This document shows, one piece after another, positions 18,388-27,567 of a stretch of DNA of 64,000 nucleotides (position 1 is its first letter; every line of letters starts with the position of its first letter). The stretch covers positions 30,685 through 94,684 of the forward strand of contig JAUXVD010000015.1 in the NCBI GenBank assembly GCA_030684575.1. The letters are read 5' to 3'. The notes under the pieces were generated by a model. That model made no database searches, had not been told where the DNA came from, and worked only from the letters and a program-made list of their open reading frames with translations. Both the position numbers and the translations under genes were made by a program. The stretch comes from Nitrospirota bacterium. Its GTDB lineage: Bacteria; Nitrospirota; Nitrospiria; Nitrospirales; Nitrospiraceae.

Positions 18388-20199
18388 TTAGGCAGGAACT
18401 GTTTGCGATGTGGACTGCGAAATGATCTGGTCGATATCAGTTGAGTCGAGCACTTCTTTTTCCAAGAGTGCTTCCGCCAAGCCCTTCAAGCTGGCCATGT
18501 GCTCTGTAAGCAACCGCTTTGCCCGCTCATAGTTCTCCGTCACAAGCCGTTTGACTTCCTGGTCAATCTCCAACGCGATTTGATCACTAAAATCACGCCG
18601 GCTCCCAAGCTCTCTGCCGAGAAACACTTCTTCCTCTTTCTTGCCGAATGTCAGAGGGCCCAATTTTTCACTCATGCCCCATTCACAGACCATCTTCCTC
18701 GCAAGATCCGTCGCCCGCTCAAGATCGTTCCCCGCTCCGGTCGTAATGTGCTTCAACACCAACTCTTCCGCCACACGCCCACCCATGAGAATGGCGAGGT
18801 TGTTATACAGGAACTCCTTCGAGTAGTTGTGCCGATCATCGGTGGGGAGCTGCATCGTCACTCCCAGCGCACGGCCCCGTGGAATGATCGTGACTTTATG
18901 CACCGGATCCGTCCCAGGAATCAGCTTGGCGATCAACGCATGCCCGGCTTCATGATACGCCGTTGTCCGCTTCTCCTCATCGCTCAAGATCAGGCTCTTC
19001 CGTTCGGCCCCCATCAGCACTTTGTCTTTGGCCATCTCGAAGTCGACGACTTCCACTTCTTTTTTATTCTGTCTTGCGGCCCAGAGTGCCGCTTCATTCA
19101 CCAAATTCTCCAGGTCGGCCCCTGAGAATCCAGGTGTGCCACGTGCAATCTTTTCTAGCTCCACGTTCGTGGCAATCGGAACCTTTTTTGTGTGCACCTT
19201 GAGAATTTCAGTGCGGCCACGCAAATCAGGGCGATTGACAACAACTTGCCGATCGAAGCGACCAGGCCTGAGCAAGGCAGGGTCGAGCACATCCGGCCGA
19301 TTGGTCGCCGCGACCAAAATGACGCCTTCTGTCGTATCGAATCCGTCCATCTCGACGAGTAATTGGTTCAACGTCTGTTCACGCTCGTCATGACCTCCGC
19401 CCAACCCCGCTCCACGCAGCCGGCCAACGGCATCGATTTCATCGATGAAGATGATACAGGGCGCATGTTTTTTCCCCTGCTCGAAGAGATCGCGAACACG
19501 GGATGCGCCAACGCCGACGAACATTTCCACGAAGTCTGATCCGCTAATGCTGAAAAACGGCACGCTGGCTTCGCCGGCAATCGCCTTGGCTAACAATGTC
19601 TTTCCCGTGCCGGGAGGACCGACGATTAAGACACCCTTGGGAATGCGTCCGCCAAGCTTTTGAAACCGGCGCGGGTCCTTCAGAAACTCGATGATCTCAA
19701 GCACTTCTTCCTTGGCTTCATCGACGCCTGCAACATCGGAGAACATCACCTTCTTCCGCTCTTCGGTCAGCAGACGAGCGCGGCTCTTCCCGAATGAAAG
19801 CGCCTTGTTGCCCCCCATCTGCATTTGCCGCATCAAGAAAAACCACAAGCCCAGGAACAGGACAAACGGCCCCCAGGTTACCAGGAACGTAATATACCAA
19901 GGGCTTTCATCCGGTGGCTTCGCCTCAATTTGTACGCCACGCTCCCGCAACACCTTTACCAACTCAGGATATTCCACCGAGTACGTGCGAATACGGGTCT
20001 TGTCTTTCAGCACGGCACTGATATGGCTCGACTTAATGATGACTCGCTCGATCTCGCCCTTATCGAGCTTGGCCATAAACTCACTAAAAATGACATCTTC
20101 TTCAGGCGCATGGGTTGGTACGCTGAACAGGTTGAACAGCAAAATCATGAAGAGGCCGACGACGACCCAGAATAGTAGATTCTTTGCCCTGGAATTCAT
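18388..20199 (-). CDS. ftsH: ATP-dependent zinc metalloprotease FtsH
   Basis: 603 residues, normal length. Two membrane helices flank a periplasmic domain (helices at about 8-26 and 104-124). The AAA+ module has Walker A GPPGTGKT (about 193-200), Walker B IIFIDEID and the second region of homology [20 protein letters not shown]. The protease has HEAGH (about 416) with the third zinc ligand region further on. It degrades misfolded membrane proteins and regulators as a membrane-anchored hexamer. The 103-base gap upstream shows no strong promoter. Follows hpt and tilS in the classic tilS-hpt-ftsH-folP order. Confidence 0.98.
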   Translation of the reverse strand: MNSRAKNLLFWVVVGLFMILLFNLFSVPTHAPEEDVIFSEFMAKLDKGEIERVIIKSSHISAVLKDKTRIRTYSVEYPELVKVLRERGVQIEAKPPDESPWYITFLVTWGPFVLFLGLWFFLMRQMQMGGNKALSFGKSRARLLTEERKKVMFSDVAGVDEAKEEVLEIIEFLKDPRRFQKLGGRIPKGVLIVGPPGTGKTLLAKAIAGEASVPFFSISGSDFVEMFVGVGASRVRDLFEQGKKHAPCIIFIDEIDAVGRLRGAGLGGGHDEREQTLNQLLVEMDGFDTTEGVILVAATNRPDVLDPALLRPGRFDRQVVVNRPDLRGRTEILKVHTKKVPIATNVELEKIARGTPGFSGADLENLVNEAALWAARQNKKEVEVVDFEMAKDKVLMGAERKSLILSDEEKRTTAYHEAGHALIAKLIPGTDPVHKVTIIPRGRALGVTMQLPTDDRHNYSKEFLYNNLAILMGGRVAEELVLKHITTGAGNDLERATDLARKMVCEWGMSEKLGPLTFGKKEEEVFLGRELGSRRDFSDQIALEIDQEVKRLVTENYERAKRLLTEHMASLKGLAEALLEKEVLDSTDIDQIISQSTSQTVPA

Positions 20200-20302
20200 C
20201 CAGATCTCCTTGTGGATGGCACGCTTAATTGGTGAGAAAAACCAAGCATTTTGATGATGCTACCACATGCCCATTCATACTGACAACCGTACGACCATCC
20301 GC

Positions 20303-20842
20303 TTACTCTTGATCCTCCTCCACATCCAACACGGCCAGATAGGGAAGGTTTCGATACTTCTGTTGATAATCAAGCCCATACCCAATCACATACTTATTGG
20401 GAATATTGAACCCCACGTAATCGATGGTGACGTCGATGGTCCGTCGATCGGGCTTGCTCAACAACGTACAGACTTTGATCGAACGGGGTTTCTTCTTCGC
20501 CAAGGTCTTGACCAGATATTGAACGGTCAGTCCGGAGTCGACGATATCCTCAACCAACAAGACATCTTTGCCCTTGATATCCTCGGTCAGTTCGGTGACC
20601 ATCTTCACTTTACCGGATGTTTTTGCCCGGGACCCGTAACTGGTCACCATCAAAAAATCCACCCGCATCGGGATCCTGATTGCGCGAGCCAGATCGGCAT
20701 AAAACGCGTAGGCCCCTTTCAACACGCCGACCAAGACGAGATCCTTCCCGGTATAATCGGTCGTGACCTGCTTGCCCAATTCACGAATCCTCGCACGCAT
20801 TTCTTCCTGCGTCACGATCGGTCGACCGAAAATCCGTTCCAT
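20303..20842 (-). CDS. hpt: Hypoxanthine phosphoribosyltransferase
   Basis: 179 residues, normal size. The PRPP-binding motif is VLLVEDIVDSGLT, preceded by LVGVLKGAYAFYADL and followed by the flexible-loop and base-recognition region (VDVTIDYVGFNIPNKYVIGYGLDY). Salvages hypoxanthine and guanine to IMP and GMP. It starts seven bases after the tilS stop; the tilS-hpt-ftsH arrangement is widely conserved. No oddities. Confidence 0.96.
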   Translation of the reverse strand: MERIFGRPIVTQEEMRARIRELGKQVTTDYTGKDLVLVGVLKGAYAFYADLARAIRIPMRVDFLMVTSYGSRAKTSGKVKMVTELTEDIKGKDVLLVEDIVDSGLTVQYLVKTLAKKKPRSIKVCTLLSKPDRRTIDVTIDYVGFNIPNKYVIGYGLDYQQKYRNLPYLAVLDVEEDQE

Positions 20843-20849
20843 GCTCCCT

Positions 20850-22337
20850 CTACTCCTTCTCTATGTCCCTATGGCTTACCGATACCACCAGACAGCTGGT
20901 TGTCCCTTGACGGACCGCGAACCGTTCATCCTGACGCATCCCCACGACCCATAGAATTCCTTCTGGCGCGACCAACAATGGAATCTCCTCCCGCCGGCAA
21001 CGCGCAATCTTCCGATCGGTAAAGAAATCTTGAATCTTCTGACTCTTGCCCCTCATCCCTCGAGGAGAGAATCGATCGCCGGCTTGCCAGGACCGAACCA
21101 GAAGCGGCTCCGAGCAACGGTCGGCATCGAACAAGGTTCGCTGTACAGACGAACCCACGTCTCCCTGCTCCGCAGCATGGCGAGCCATACGTTGTACATG
21201 AATTTGCTGATTCGTTCTAGCCCAATAGACCGTTGACGGCACTGAAAGCAGCAGGCTCTCGTCCCTCCCCTGGCCCGAACCAGCCCCCACCTTGTCCACC
21301 CTGCCTACGGGACGAAATTGCACGGACCCCTGATCCAGAGTCACGAGGGCCTGTGCCAACGACAGCCGAACTCCGGTCTTTCCCTTGAGCAAAACATGCC
21401 GAACCGACTCCACAACCTGAAGGCTGCTTGCGCGCCCCTCTTCGTCATAGGTTCGTAAGATTGCCCGGACGAGCCGCCGCTGAAGTGCAACCGGCAACTC
21501 CATGAAGGCCTGGAGATTGACTCGTTGCACGCCTCCCAAATCAGGACTCACGAGCGCCTGTACCAGATCCCTCGTCACCTGTTCCAAATACCGTTCGTCT
21601 TCACGCACGACATCTGCCTGTCGCTGCAGCATACGGACGGCAGCCGGAGCCAACTGAGTGATCACTGGAAGGAGGACGTTCCTGATCCGATTACGATAAT
21701 AGAGCGGCTTCTCATTGCTCGAGTCACGGCGGTAGGTCAGTCCTTCATGACCCAAATAAGTCAACACCTCATCACGAGTGGAGGCCAAGAGCGGGCGAAT
21801 GATTCCATCCTCACGCATATAGGGCATCCCGGCTAACCCGGCCATCCCTGCCCCACGCAACATCCACATGAGCACCGTTTCGGCCTGGTCATTGGCGGTA
21901 TGACCAACCGCAATGCGGACTGCCCCAACCTCGTGAGCCAATTGCCGCATGAAGTCATACCGCGCGTCGCGGGCCCTGGCCTGAAGCGATGAGCGCTGGC
22001 GTCGTTTGACCAACGTAGGCCGATGAATGACAAGAGACAGCTGCCGTTCCCGACAAAACTCCCTGACAAACGATTCGTCGCCGTCGGACTCGGCTCCACG
22101 CAAGCCGTAGTTACAATGGATTGCTGTGAGCGTGAGTCTCCAGGAATGGGCCAGGCGACGAAGCAGAGACAACAACGCGATCGAATCGGGCCCGCCAGAT
22201 ACCGCCACCAAGAGGTGCTGGCCGGGAACGAATAGCTGGTGCTGACGCACCGTTCGAACGAGATGCGTCAATAAAGCAGGCCGTGCGGCAGGCCTGCTGG
22301 ACGGCCGCGTCATCGCCGCCTCAACAGCCATGGTCAC
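20850..22337 (-). CDS. tilS: tRNA(Ile)-lysidine synthetase
   Basis: 495 residues. The N-terminal PP-loop ATPase domain contains SGGPDS (47-52), AIHCNYGLRGAESDGDE and GHTANDQAETVLMWMLRGAGMAGL, the TilS signature. Substrate-binding and C-terminal TilS_C domains follow (RGMRGKSQKIQDFFTDRKI). Modifies C34 of the AUA-reading isoleucine tRNA. The furthest start is a GTG at 22337 overlapping the ribF stop (GTGA); an ATG two codons later is also possible. The coupled arrangement argues for one of these two. Confidence 0.96.
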   Translation of the reverse strand: MTMAVEAAMTRPSSRPAARPALLTHLVRTVRQHQLFVPGQHLLVAVSGGPDSIALLSLLRRLAHSWRLTLTAIHCNYGLRGAESDGDESFVREFCRERQLSLVIHRPTLVKRRQRSSLQARARDARYDFMRQLAHEVGAVRIAVGHTANDQAETVLMWMLRGAGMAGLAGMPYMREDGIIRPLLASTRDEVLTYLGHEGLTYRRDSSNEKPLYYRNRIRNVLLPVITQLAPAAVRMLQRQADVVREDERYLEQVTRDLVQALVSPDLGGVQRVNLQAFMELPVALQRRLVRAILRTYDEEGRASSLQVVESVRHVLLKGKTGVRLSLAQALVTLDQGSVQFRPVGRVDKVGAGSGQGRDESLLLSVPSTVYWARTNQQIHVQRMARHAAEQGDVGSSVQRTLFDADRCSEPLLVRSWQAGDRFSPRGMRGKSQKIQDFFTDRKIARCRREEIPLLVAPEGILWVVGMRQDERFAVRQGTTSCLVVSVSHRDIEKE

Positions 22338-23281
22338 TGCATTCCCTGTGGGATTCGCTGCAAGCTCCTGCGCGCCTGCTCCACATCACGGACGATCTGC
22401 TTCGACAGCTCATCGGCAGAGGCAAAGGTATGGTCGCCGCGCACGCGCGCCACAAACTGCACGGTGATCTTCTGGCCATAGAGATCGCAGCGCTGATCCA
22501 ATACATTGACTTCAATCAGGCGCTCCCCCGCACCGAAAGTCGGCCTGGTCCCGATATAGGCGATCGCATCAGAAGTTTGAGCTCCGTGGACCGTTCTCGC
22601 GGCATAGACGCCATCAGGCGGTACGACGCGATCGACCGGGATCTGTAGATTCGCCGTGGGCCAGCCCATCGCTTCCCCCTGCTGCATCCCATGCACCACC
22701 GTACCGCGAATCCCATAGAAACGCCCGAGGAGCCTGGCAGCCTGCTCCACGTTCCCTGCCTGAATGAGCTGGCGAATCCTGGTCGAACTCACCACACCTC
22801 CCTCAAGCATCACGGGAGTCACAGGATGCACGCGGAAGCCATACAGCTTACCGAGACGTACGAGATCTTCGATATGCCCTGCCCGACCCTTCCCAAAGGC
22901 AAAATGATTCCCGACGAATAGTTCGGAGAGGGAGAGCGATCGATGCAGGATACCTTCTGCAAATTCATCCGGACTCATCGCTGCGAATGTGGGGCTAAAC
23001 TCCAGAAACACCACTTCATCGATTCCTGCGGCCTCGAAATGCGCTAACTTTTCCTCGGGGCTGGTGAGAAAGCGAAGGTCGATATGGGGTGCAAGAATTT
23101 TGACCGGATGAGGATCGAAGGTCAGGACGAGCGCAGTCCCCTGCTCCTTTCTGGCCGTCTCGACTACCGTCTGCAACAGCGCGCGATGACCTCGGTGGTG
23201 GCCGTCGAAATTACCGATCGTAGCGACTGGATACGCACGTGGAGGACAGGTACCGGACAACCCACGCGTGACTTTGAGCAT
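22334..23281 (-). CDS. ribF: Bifunctional riboflavin kinase/FAD synthetase
   Basis: 315 residues, normal length. The N-terminal FAD synthetase domain has the nucleotidyltransferase site VATIGNFDGHHRGH and LVLTFDPHPVKIL. The C-terminal flavokinase domain starts near residue 190 (GRFYGIRGTVVHG, GWPTANL, VPPDGVYAART). Turns riboflavin into FMN and FAD. It sits between hemB (five-base gap) and tilS (four-base overlap) in one run of cofactor genes. Confidence 0.96.
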   Translation of the reverse strand: MLKVTRGLSGTCPPRAYPVATIGNFDGHHRGHRALLQTVVETARKEQGTALVLTFDPHPVKILAPHIDLRFLTSPEEKLAHFEAAGIDEVVFLEFSPTFAAMSPDEFAEGILHRSLSLSELFVGNHFAFGKGRAGHIEDLVRLGKLYGFRVHPVTPVMLEGGVVSSTRIRQLIQAGNVEQAARLLGRFYGIRGTVVHGMQQGEAMGWPTANLQIPVDRVVPPDGVYAARTVHGAQTSDAIAYIGTRPTFGAGERLIEVNVLDQRCDLYGQKITVQFVARVRGDHTFASADELSKQIVRDVEQARRSLQRIPQGMQ

Positions 23282-23286
23282 GGTCG

Positions 23287-24258
23287 TCAGTGAAGGAGAC
23301 GCGCCGCGTCTTTAGCAAAGTAGGTCAAGATGAGGTCTGCCCCGGCTCGCTTGATCGAGAGCAACGATTCCATCATGGCGCGCGACTCATCGAGCCAGCC
23401 GGCTTGGGCGACCGCTTTAATCATGCTGTACTCCCCACTCACTTGATAGGCTGCCACCGGCAACAACATCTGCGCCCTGGCCGCAGCAATGATATCGAGA
23501 TACGGCAATGCCGGCTTCACCATGATGATGTCGGCCCCCTCCTCGACGTCGAGGGCAATTTCTCGAAGCGCTTCCCGGCGGTTAGCCGGATCCATTTGGT
23601 ACGATTGCCGATCGCCGAATTGCGGACTTGAACCGGCCGCATCCCGAAACGGCGCATAAAAGCAGGACGCGAATTTGGCGGCATAGGCCATGATCGGCAG
23701 CTCAGGAAATCCTGCCTGATCCAATTCCGTACGAATTGCCGCCACTCGCCCATCCATCATATCGGATGGAGCCACCATATCAGCCCCGGCTTGGGCATGG
23801 GTTCTGGCCATGGTACGGAGACAATCCAGCGTTTCATCGTTGAGGATGCGCCCGTCCTTGACGATCCCGCAATGCCCATGATCGGTATATTCGTCGATGC
23901 AGACATCGGTGATGACCGTCACGCCAGGCACCTGGTCCTTCACCGCTTTGACCGCCCGCTGCACAATACCGTTCGGATCGAACCCTGAACTTCCCCGCGC
24001 ATCTTTCTGATCCGGAATCCCGAACAGGATGATAGCGGGAATACCCAAGGCCACAACCTCGCGGGCCTCTTTGACCAAGAGATCGACCGAGAGCCGGAAC
24101 TGGCCAGGCATCGAGGCGATCTCCTCCCGCCGGTCTCGCCCTTCGACGACGAACAGTGGATAGATGAAATCGGAAGGGGCCAGATTCGTCTCCCGTACCA
24201 TACGGCGAAAGGCCTCATGCTGCCGCAACCGTCTGAGCCGCTGAATGGGGAAAGCCAT
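23287..24258 (-). CDS. hemB: Porphobilinogen synthase (delta-aminolevulinate dehydratase)
   Basis: 323 residues, normal length. It joins two 5-aminolevulinate molecules to porphobilinogen. The Schiff-base lysines are in [18 protein letters not shown] and [12 protein letters not shown]. The metal site reads [14 protein letters not shown]: the first and third cysteines of the classical zinc triad are present, but the middle one is aspartate, a mixed form between zinc-type and magnesium-type enzymes. Co-directional with the rest of the tetrapyrrole cluster upstream (hemA, hemC, cobA-hemD). Confidence 0.97.
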   Translation of the reverse strand: MAFPIQRLRRLRQHEAFRRMVRETNLAPSDFIYPLFVVEGRDRREEIASMPGQFRLSVDLLVKEAREVVALGIPAIILFGIPDQKDARGSSGFDPNGIVQRAVKAVKDQVPGVTVITDVCIDEYTDHGHCGIVKDGRILNDETLDCLRTMARTHAQAGADMVAPSDMMDGRVAAIRTELDQAGFPELPIMAYAAKFASCFYAPFRDAAGSSPQFGDRQSYQMDPANRREALREIALDVEEGADIIMVKPALPYLDIIAAARAQMLLPVAAYQVSGEYSMIKAVAQAGWLDESRAMMESLLSIKRAGADLILTYFAKDAARLLH

Positions 24259-24262
24259 CGAA

Positions 24263-24655
24263 TTACTTTCTTGGAAGATTCGTTAAAAACACGACGAGGT
24301 CGCGGACGGAAATCATGCCAACCAACCCGCCATCCCGCGTCACGCCAAGATGGCGAATATGCGTTTGAGCCATCAGATCGTTGGCATCGAGCAACGTCTT
24401 ATTTTCCTCGATCGTCAAAATCGGGGCCGACATAATCTGCTCAACTGTCGTCTTATGAGTGTCCGCCCCAGCCGCCACCACCCGCCGAACCATATCGGTG
24501 TCGGTCAAAATGCCGACAATCTCCTTCCCGTTCGTCACGAACAGGCTGCCAATCCCACGGTCCCGCATGATACGTGCCGCTGTCTGGGCATCGGTATCCC
24601 GCTCAACCGTAATAAACTTCTCTCTCGGAACCATGAACGACTTGACTGCAACCAT
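24263..24655 (-). CDS. Two-CBS-domain protein
   Basis: 130 residues made of little more than a CBS pair (about 8-65 and 70-126), with the repeated pattern [19 protein letters not shown] and [19 protein letters not shown]. Stand-alone CBS pairs usually bind adenine nucleotides and act as sensors or regulatory subunits. Embedded between hemB (four-base gap) and cobA-hemD, so a role in controlling tetrapyrrole synthesis is conceivable but unproven. A clear paralogue lies at 52573-53007. Confidence 0.85.
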   Translation of the reverse strand: MVAVKSFMVPREKFITVERDTDAQTAARIMRDRGIGSLFVTNGKEIVGILTDTDMVRRVVAAGADTHKTTVEQIMSAPILTIEENKTLLDANDLMAQTHIRHLGVTRDGGLVGMISVRDLVVFLTNLPRK

Positions 24656-24711
24656 GAGAATCCCCCCTCTTACTAAACAAATCAGTTCCGTACCCCGTCA
24701 TCTACCGCGAC

Positions 24712-26277
24712 CTATCCATGCGCAGAAACGGCCACTCGCACCCCTTCACTGAAATGCCGGACAATAGCCTGGGTCAATGCCGGCACTGTATTTTCAGTCG
24801 GCATGATCGTCACCGTCAACCCATATTCTTCCGCCGTACGTGCCGTAATCGGTCCGATGCAGGCAATCGCCACCTGAGCCACGAGTTTCATGACCGCCTC
24901 TTGACCCCCAAAAAGCTCCACAAAGTTCCGCACAGTTGACGAACTCGTAAAGGTGAGCGCCGCCACCCGGCCATCGCAAAGTTGCTGCGTCAACGACGTG
25001 ACATCCACCGTTGGAGCGATCGTCCGGTAGACCGGAATCACATCGACAAAGGCCCCCAACTCACTCAACTGTTCCGGTAAAATCTCACGAGCGACTTCGG
25101 CACGTGGAATCAGCAGGCGGCTCCCACGGATACCCACCTGAGCTAACGCGGCAATGACCCCCTCTGCTTGAAACTCGGCTGGAACGATATCCGCCCTCAA
25201 TCCATAGATGCTCAATTCCTGTGCAGTGCGCGGTCCAATCGCGCAAATACGAAGCGACGCCAAGGCGCGTGCATCTTTACCTGCGGCATGGAGACGATCC
25301 ATGAACGGCGTCACCCCGTTCACACTGGTAAAGATCAGCCAGTGATAGGTATGAAGATGATTGATCGCATCATCGATCGCCTGCCAACTGACCGGAGGGA
25401 CGATTTGAATCGTCGGCACCTCCACTGGCTCCGCTCCGTAAGCCGCAAGTAACTGAGAAAACTCGTGCGCCTGCTCCTGAGCCCTGGTCAACACAATGCG
25501 TTTCCCAAAGAGCGGCTTGGTCTCAAACCAATTCAGCTGCCCTCGTAGTCGCACCACCTCGCCGACGACGATCACCGTCGGCGGTTCGAGGTGCACGGAT
25601 TCGGTTCTCGCCACAATATTGTCCAACGTCCCCACTATGGTCAGTTGATCCGCCTTGGTCCCCCAATGAATCGCCGCTACCGGCGTCTCGGACGACCGAC
25701 CTTCTGCCACTAAGTGGCCAACAATCGAGGGGAGGTTCTTCATCCCCATCATGAATACGAGCGTGCCGGATGCGCCTGCCAACTTAGGCCATTCCAACAG
25801 GGTCTCCGGTTTGGTGGGATCTTCATGACCGGTCACAAACGTGACCGTGGAGGCCAGGGTGCGATGGGTCACCGGAATACCCGCGTAGGCAGGCACCGCA
25901 ACCGCCGCTGTCACTCCTGGGACCACCTCAAAATCGATCCCTGCAGCGGCCACCGCTTCCGCCTCTTCTCCGCCACGTCCGAATACAAAGGGGTCTCCAC
26001 CCTTGAGCCGGACCACCACCTTTCCCTCTTGAGCCCGATCAATCAGCAGCCGATTGATATCGGCTTGGTCTCGATACTGACCACGCCCTCGTCGTCCAAC
26101 ATAGATGCGTTGCGCCGTGGCCGGAGCATACTGCAACAAGGTCGGATTGGCGAGAAAATCGTAGAGCACAACATCGGCCTGCTCCAGACAGGCCTTCCCT
26201 TTCAGCGTCAGGAGTCCAGGATCGCCTGGTCCCGCTCCAACCAAATAAATCTTTCCTGACCTTCTCGATATCGTCAT
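24712..26277 (-). CDS. Uroporphyrinogen-III methyltransferase/synthase fusion (CobA-HemD)
   Basis: 521 residues. The N-terminal CobA/SUMT domain (about 1-245) shows YLVGAGPGDPGLLTLKG, VRLKGGDPFVFGRGGEE and VTHRTLASTVTFVTGHE. The C-terminal HemD domain (about 260-520) is recognised by KRIVLTRAQEQAHEFSQLL and LTFTSSSTVRNFVELF. It makes uroporphyrinogen III and also precorrin-2 for siroheme/B12, a fusion common in anaerobes and in several environmental phyla. ATG at 26277 overlaps the hemC stop (ATGA), preferred over an ATG six codons upstream. The partner precorrin-2 dehydrogenase is at 47820. Confidence 0.95.
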   Translation of the reverse strand: MTISRRSGKIYLVGAGPGDPGLLTLKGKACLEQADVVLYDFLANPTLLQYAPATAQRIYVGRRGRGQYRDQADINRLLIDRAQEGKVVVRLKGGDPFVFGRGGEEAEAVAAAGIDFEVVPGVTAAVAVPAYAGIPVTHRTLASTVTFVTGHEDPTKPETLLEWPKLAGASGTLVFMMGMKNLPSIVGHLVAEGRSSETPVAAIHWGTKADQLTIVGTLDNIVARTESVHLEPPTVIVVGEVVRLRGQLNWFETKPLFGKRIVLTRAQEQAHEFSQLLAAYGAEPVEVPTIQIVPPVSWQAIDDAINHLHTYHWLIFTSVNGVTPFMDRLHAAGKDARALASLRICAIGPRTAQELSIYGLRADIVPAEFQAEGVIAALAQVGIRGSRLLIPRAEVAREILPEQLSELGAFVDVIPVYRTIAPTVDVTSLTQQLCDGRVAALTFTSSSTVRNFVELFGGQEAVMKLVAQVAIACIGPITARTAEEYGLTVTIMPTENTVPALTQAIVRHFSEGVRVAVSAHG

Positions 26278-27221
26278 GCGGTTCCGTAGATCCATTGGAG
26301 AATTCTCTCGCCCCCGCGCGCAAGCAATCGTTCTGCAAGTTGAACACCGATCGACTCAGGATCCTCGATCGTGCCTTCAACCGAATCGCGAATGAGCTCC
26401 TTACCGTCCACACTGGCCACGACGCCTTCCAATCTCACCTTTGCACCGGTCAATGTTGCATGGGCGGCGATTGGGACCTGACAGCCTCCTTGAAGCCGAT
26501 GGAGCAACGCACGCTCAGCAAGAACAGCGATCTTACTCGGCGCATGGTCCAAGCCGCTCAAGAGGGAACGAATGAAGGCATCGTCCCTCCGTCCCTCAAT
26601 TCCAAGCGCACCCTGGCCAATGGCAGGCAAACTAATCTGAGGTGCCAGATACTCCGTAATTTCATGCGCCCACGCCAATCGTCGAAGTCCGGCTGCAGCG
26701 AGCACGATGGCATCGAACTGTCCCTCGTGCAATTTCTTGAGCCGGGTATCCAAGTTCCCACGCAACATCGCAATCGTAAGATCTGGTCTCGCATGCAGGA
26801 GTTGCGATTGACGGCGAAGGCTGCTGGTTCCGATCCTGGCACCCAACGGAAGGTCCAGGAAGGACTTTCCGTCACGACTGATCAAGGCATCCCGCGGATC
26901 CTCACGAGGCGGCACACAAAGAATCTCCAGCCCATCGGGCAGTTCCGTGGGGACATCTTTCATGCTATGCACCGCCAGATCGATCTCACCGCTCAACAAC
27001 GCTTCCTCGATCTCCTTGACAAAGAGCCCCTTCCCACCGATTTGAGCCAACGGCACGTCGAGAATTCTATCCCCTGATGTCTGGATCCGTCGCAATGTGA
27101 CCGTTACATGGGGAGCCAACGCGTGCAACTGCGCCTGCACCCACTCGCTCTGATGCACCGCCAACTTGCTCCCGCGCGTTCCGAGCACGATGCTCAATCG
27201 TTCATGACTGACTTTCGACAT
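26274..27221 (-). CDS. hemC: Porphobilinogen deaminase (hydroxymethylbilane synthase)
   Basis: 315 residues. The N-terminus has LGTRGSKLAVHQSEWVQA and the central block has RIGTSSLRRQSQL. The dipyrromethane cofactor attaches to the cysteine in LQGGCQVPIAAHA. It polymerises four porphobilinogen units to hydroxymethylbilane, the substrate of the HemD domain encoded next. Starts nine bases after the zinc-ribbon gene. Confidence 0.96.
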   Translation of the reverse strand: MSKVSHERLSIVLGTRGSKLAVHQSEWVQAQLHALAPHVTVTLRRIQTSGDRILDVPLAQIGGKGLFVKEIEEALLSGEIDLAVHSMKDVPTELPDGLEILCVPPREDPRDALISRDGKSFLDLPLGARIGTSSLRRQSQLLHARPDLTIAMLRGNLDTRLKKLHEGQFDAIVLAAAGLRRLAWAHEITEYLAPQISLPAIGQGALGIEGRRDDAFIRSLLSGLDHAPSKIAVLAERALLHRLQGGCQVPIAAHATLTGAKVRLEGVVASVDGKELIRDSVEGTIEDPESIGVQLAERLLARGGERILQWIYGTA

Positions 27222-27230
27222 GGCTCCCTT

Positions 27231-27554
27231 TCACCGACTCGTATCATGATATGGAGTAGGAAACGTCGCGGCCCGTTCGCGGCCCGGGAGTTTCTCTACA
27301 TTGTCGTGGTCCGCCCGTGACGTCTCGCTGGACAAGGTCTCGCTGACGAAACTTCTATAGGAGGACGAGACGAGTAAAAAGCTGATCAACCCAAGAATCG
27401 ACAAGAGGTAGACCAGCACATCCCACCGAAACCCCTCCCGCTCGCGATAGTCGAACCCGCAGGCCGGGCAATCGGGTAGAGGGTCATGTCCCAGGTACGC
27501 CTTTCGACATTTGGGACAGGTAAAGAGTTTCGGCCCTGTGCGGGTCTTCCCCAT
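27231..27554 (-). CDS. Small zinc-ribbon membrane protein in the heme cluster
   Basis: 107 residues. An N-terminal zinc ribbon has CPKC at 13-16 and CPAC about 13 residues later. One membrane helix follows (about 45-63, VLVYLLSILGLISFLLVSS), then a polar tail with no motif that I recognise. Topology suggests the ribbon faces the cytoplasm. It lies between hemA (13-base gap) and hemC (nine-base gap), so it is co-transcribed with tetrapyrrole enzymes. It could help organise or regulate them, but nothing in the sequence proves this. Confidence 0.65.
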   Translation of the reverse strand: MGKTRTGPKLFTCPKCRKAYLGHDPLPDCPACGFDYREREGFRWDVLVYLLSILGLISFLLVSSSYRSFVSETLSSETSRADHDNVEKLPGRERAATFPTPYHDTSR

Positions 27555-27567
27555 AAAATTGGTGCAT

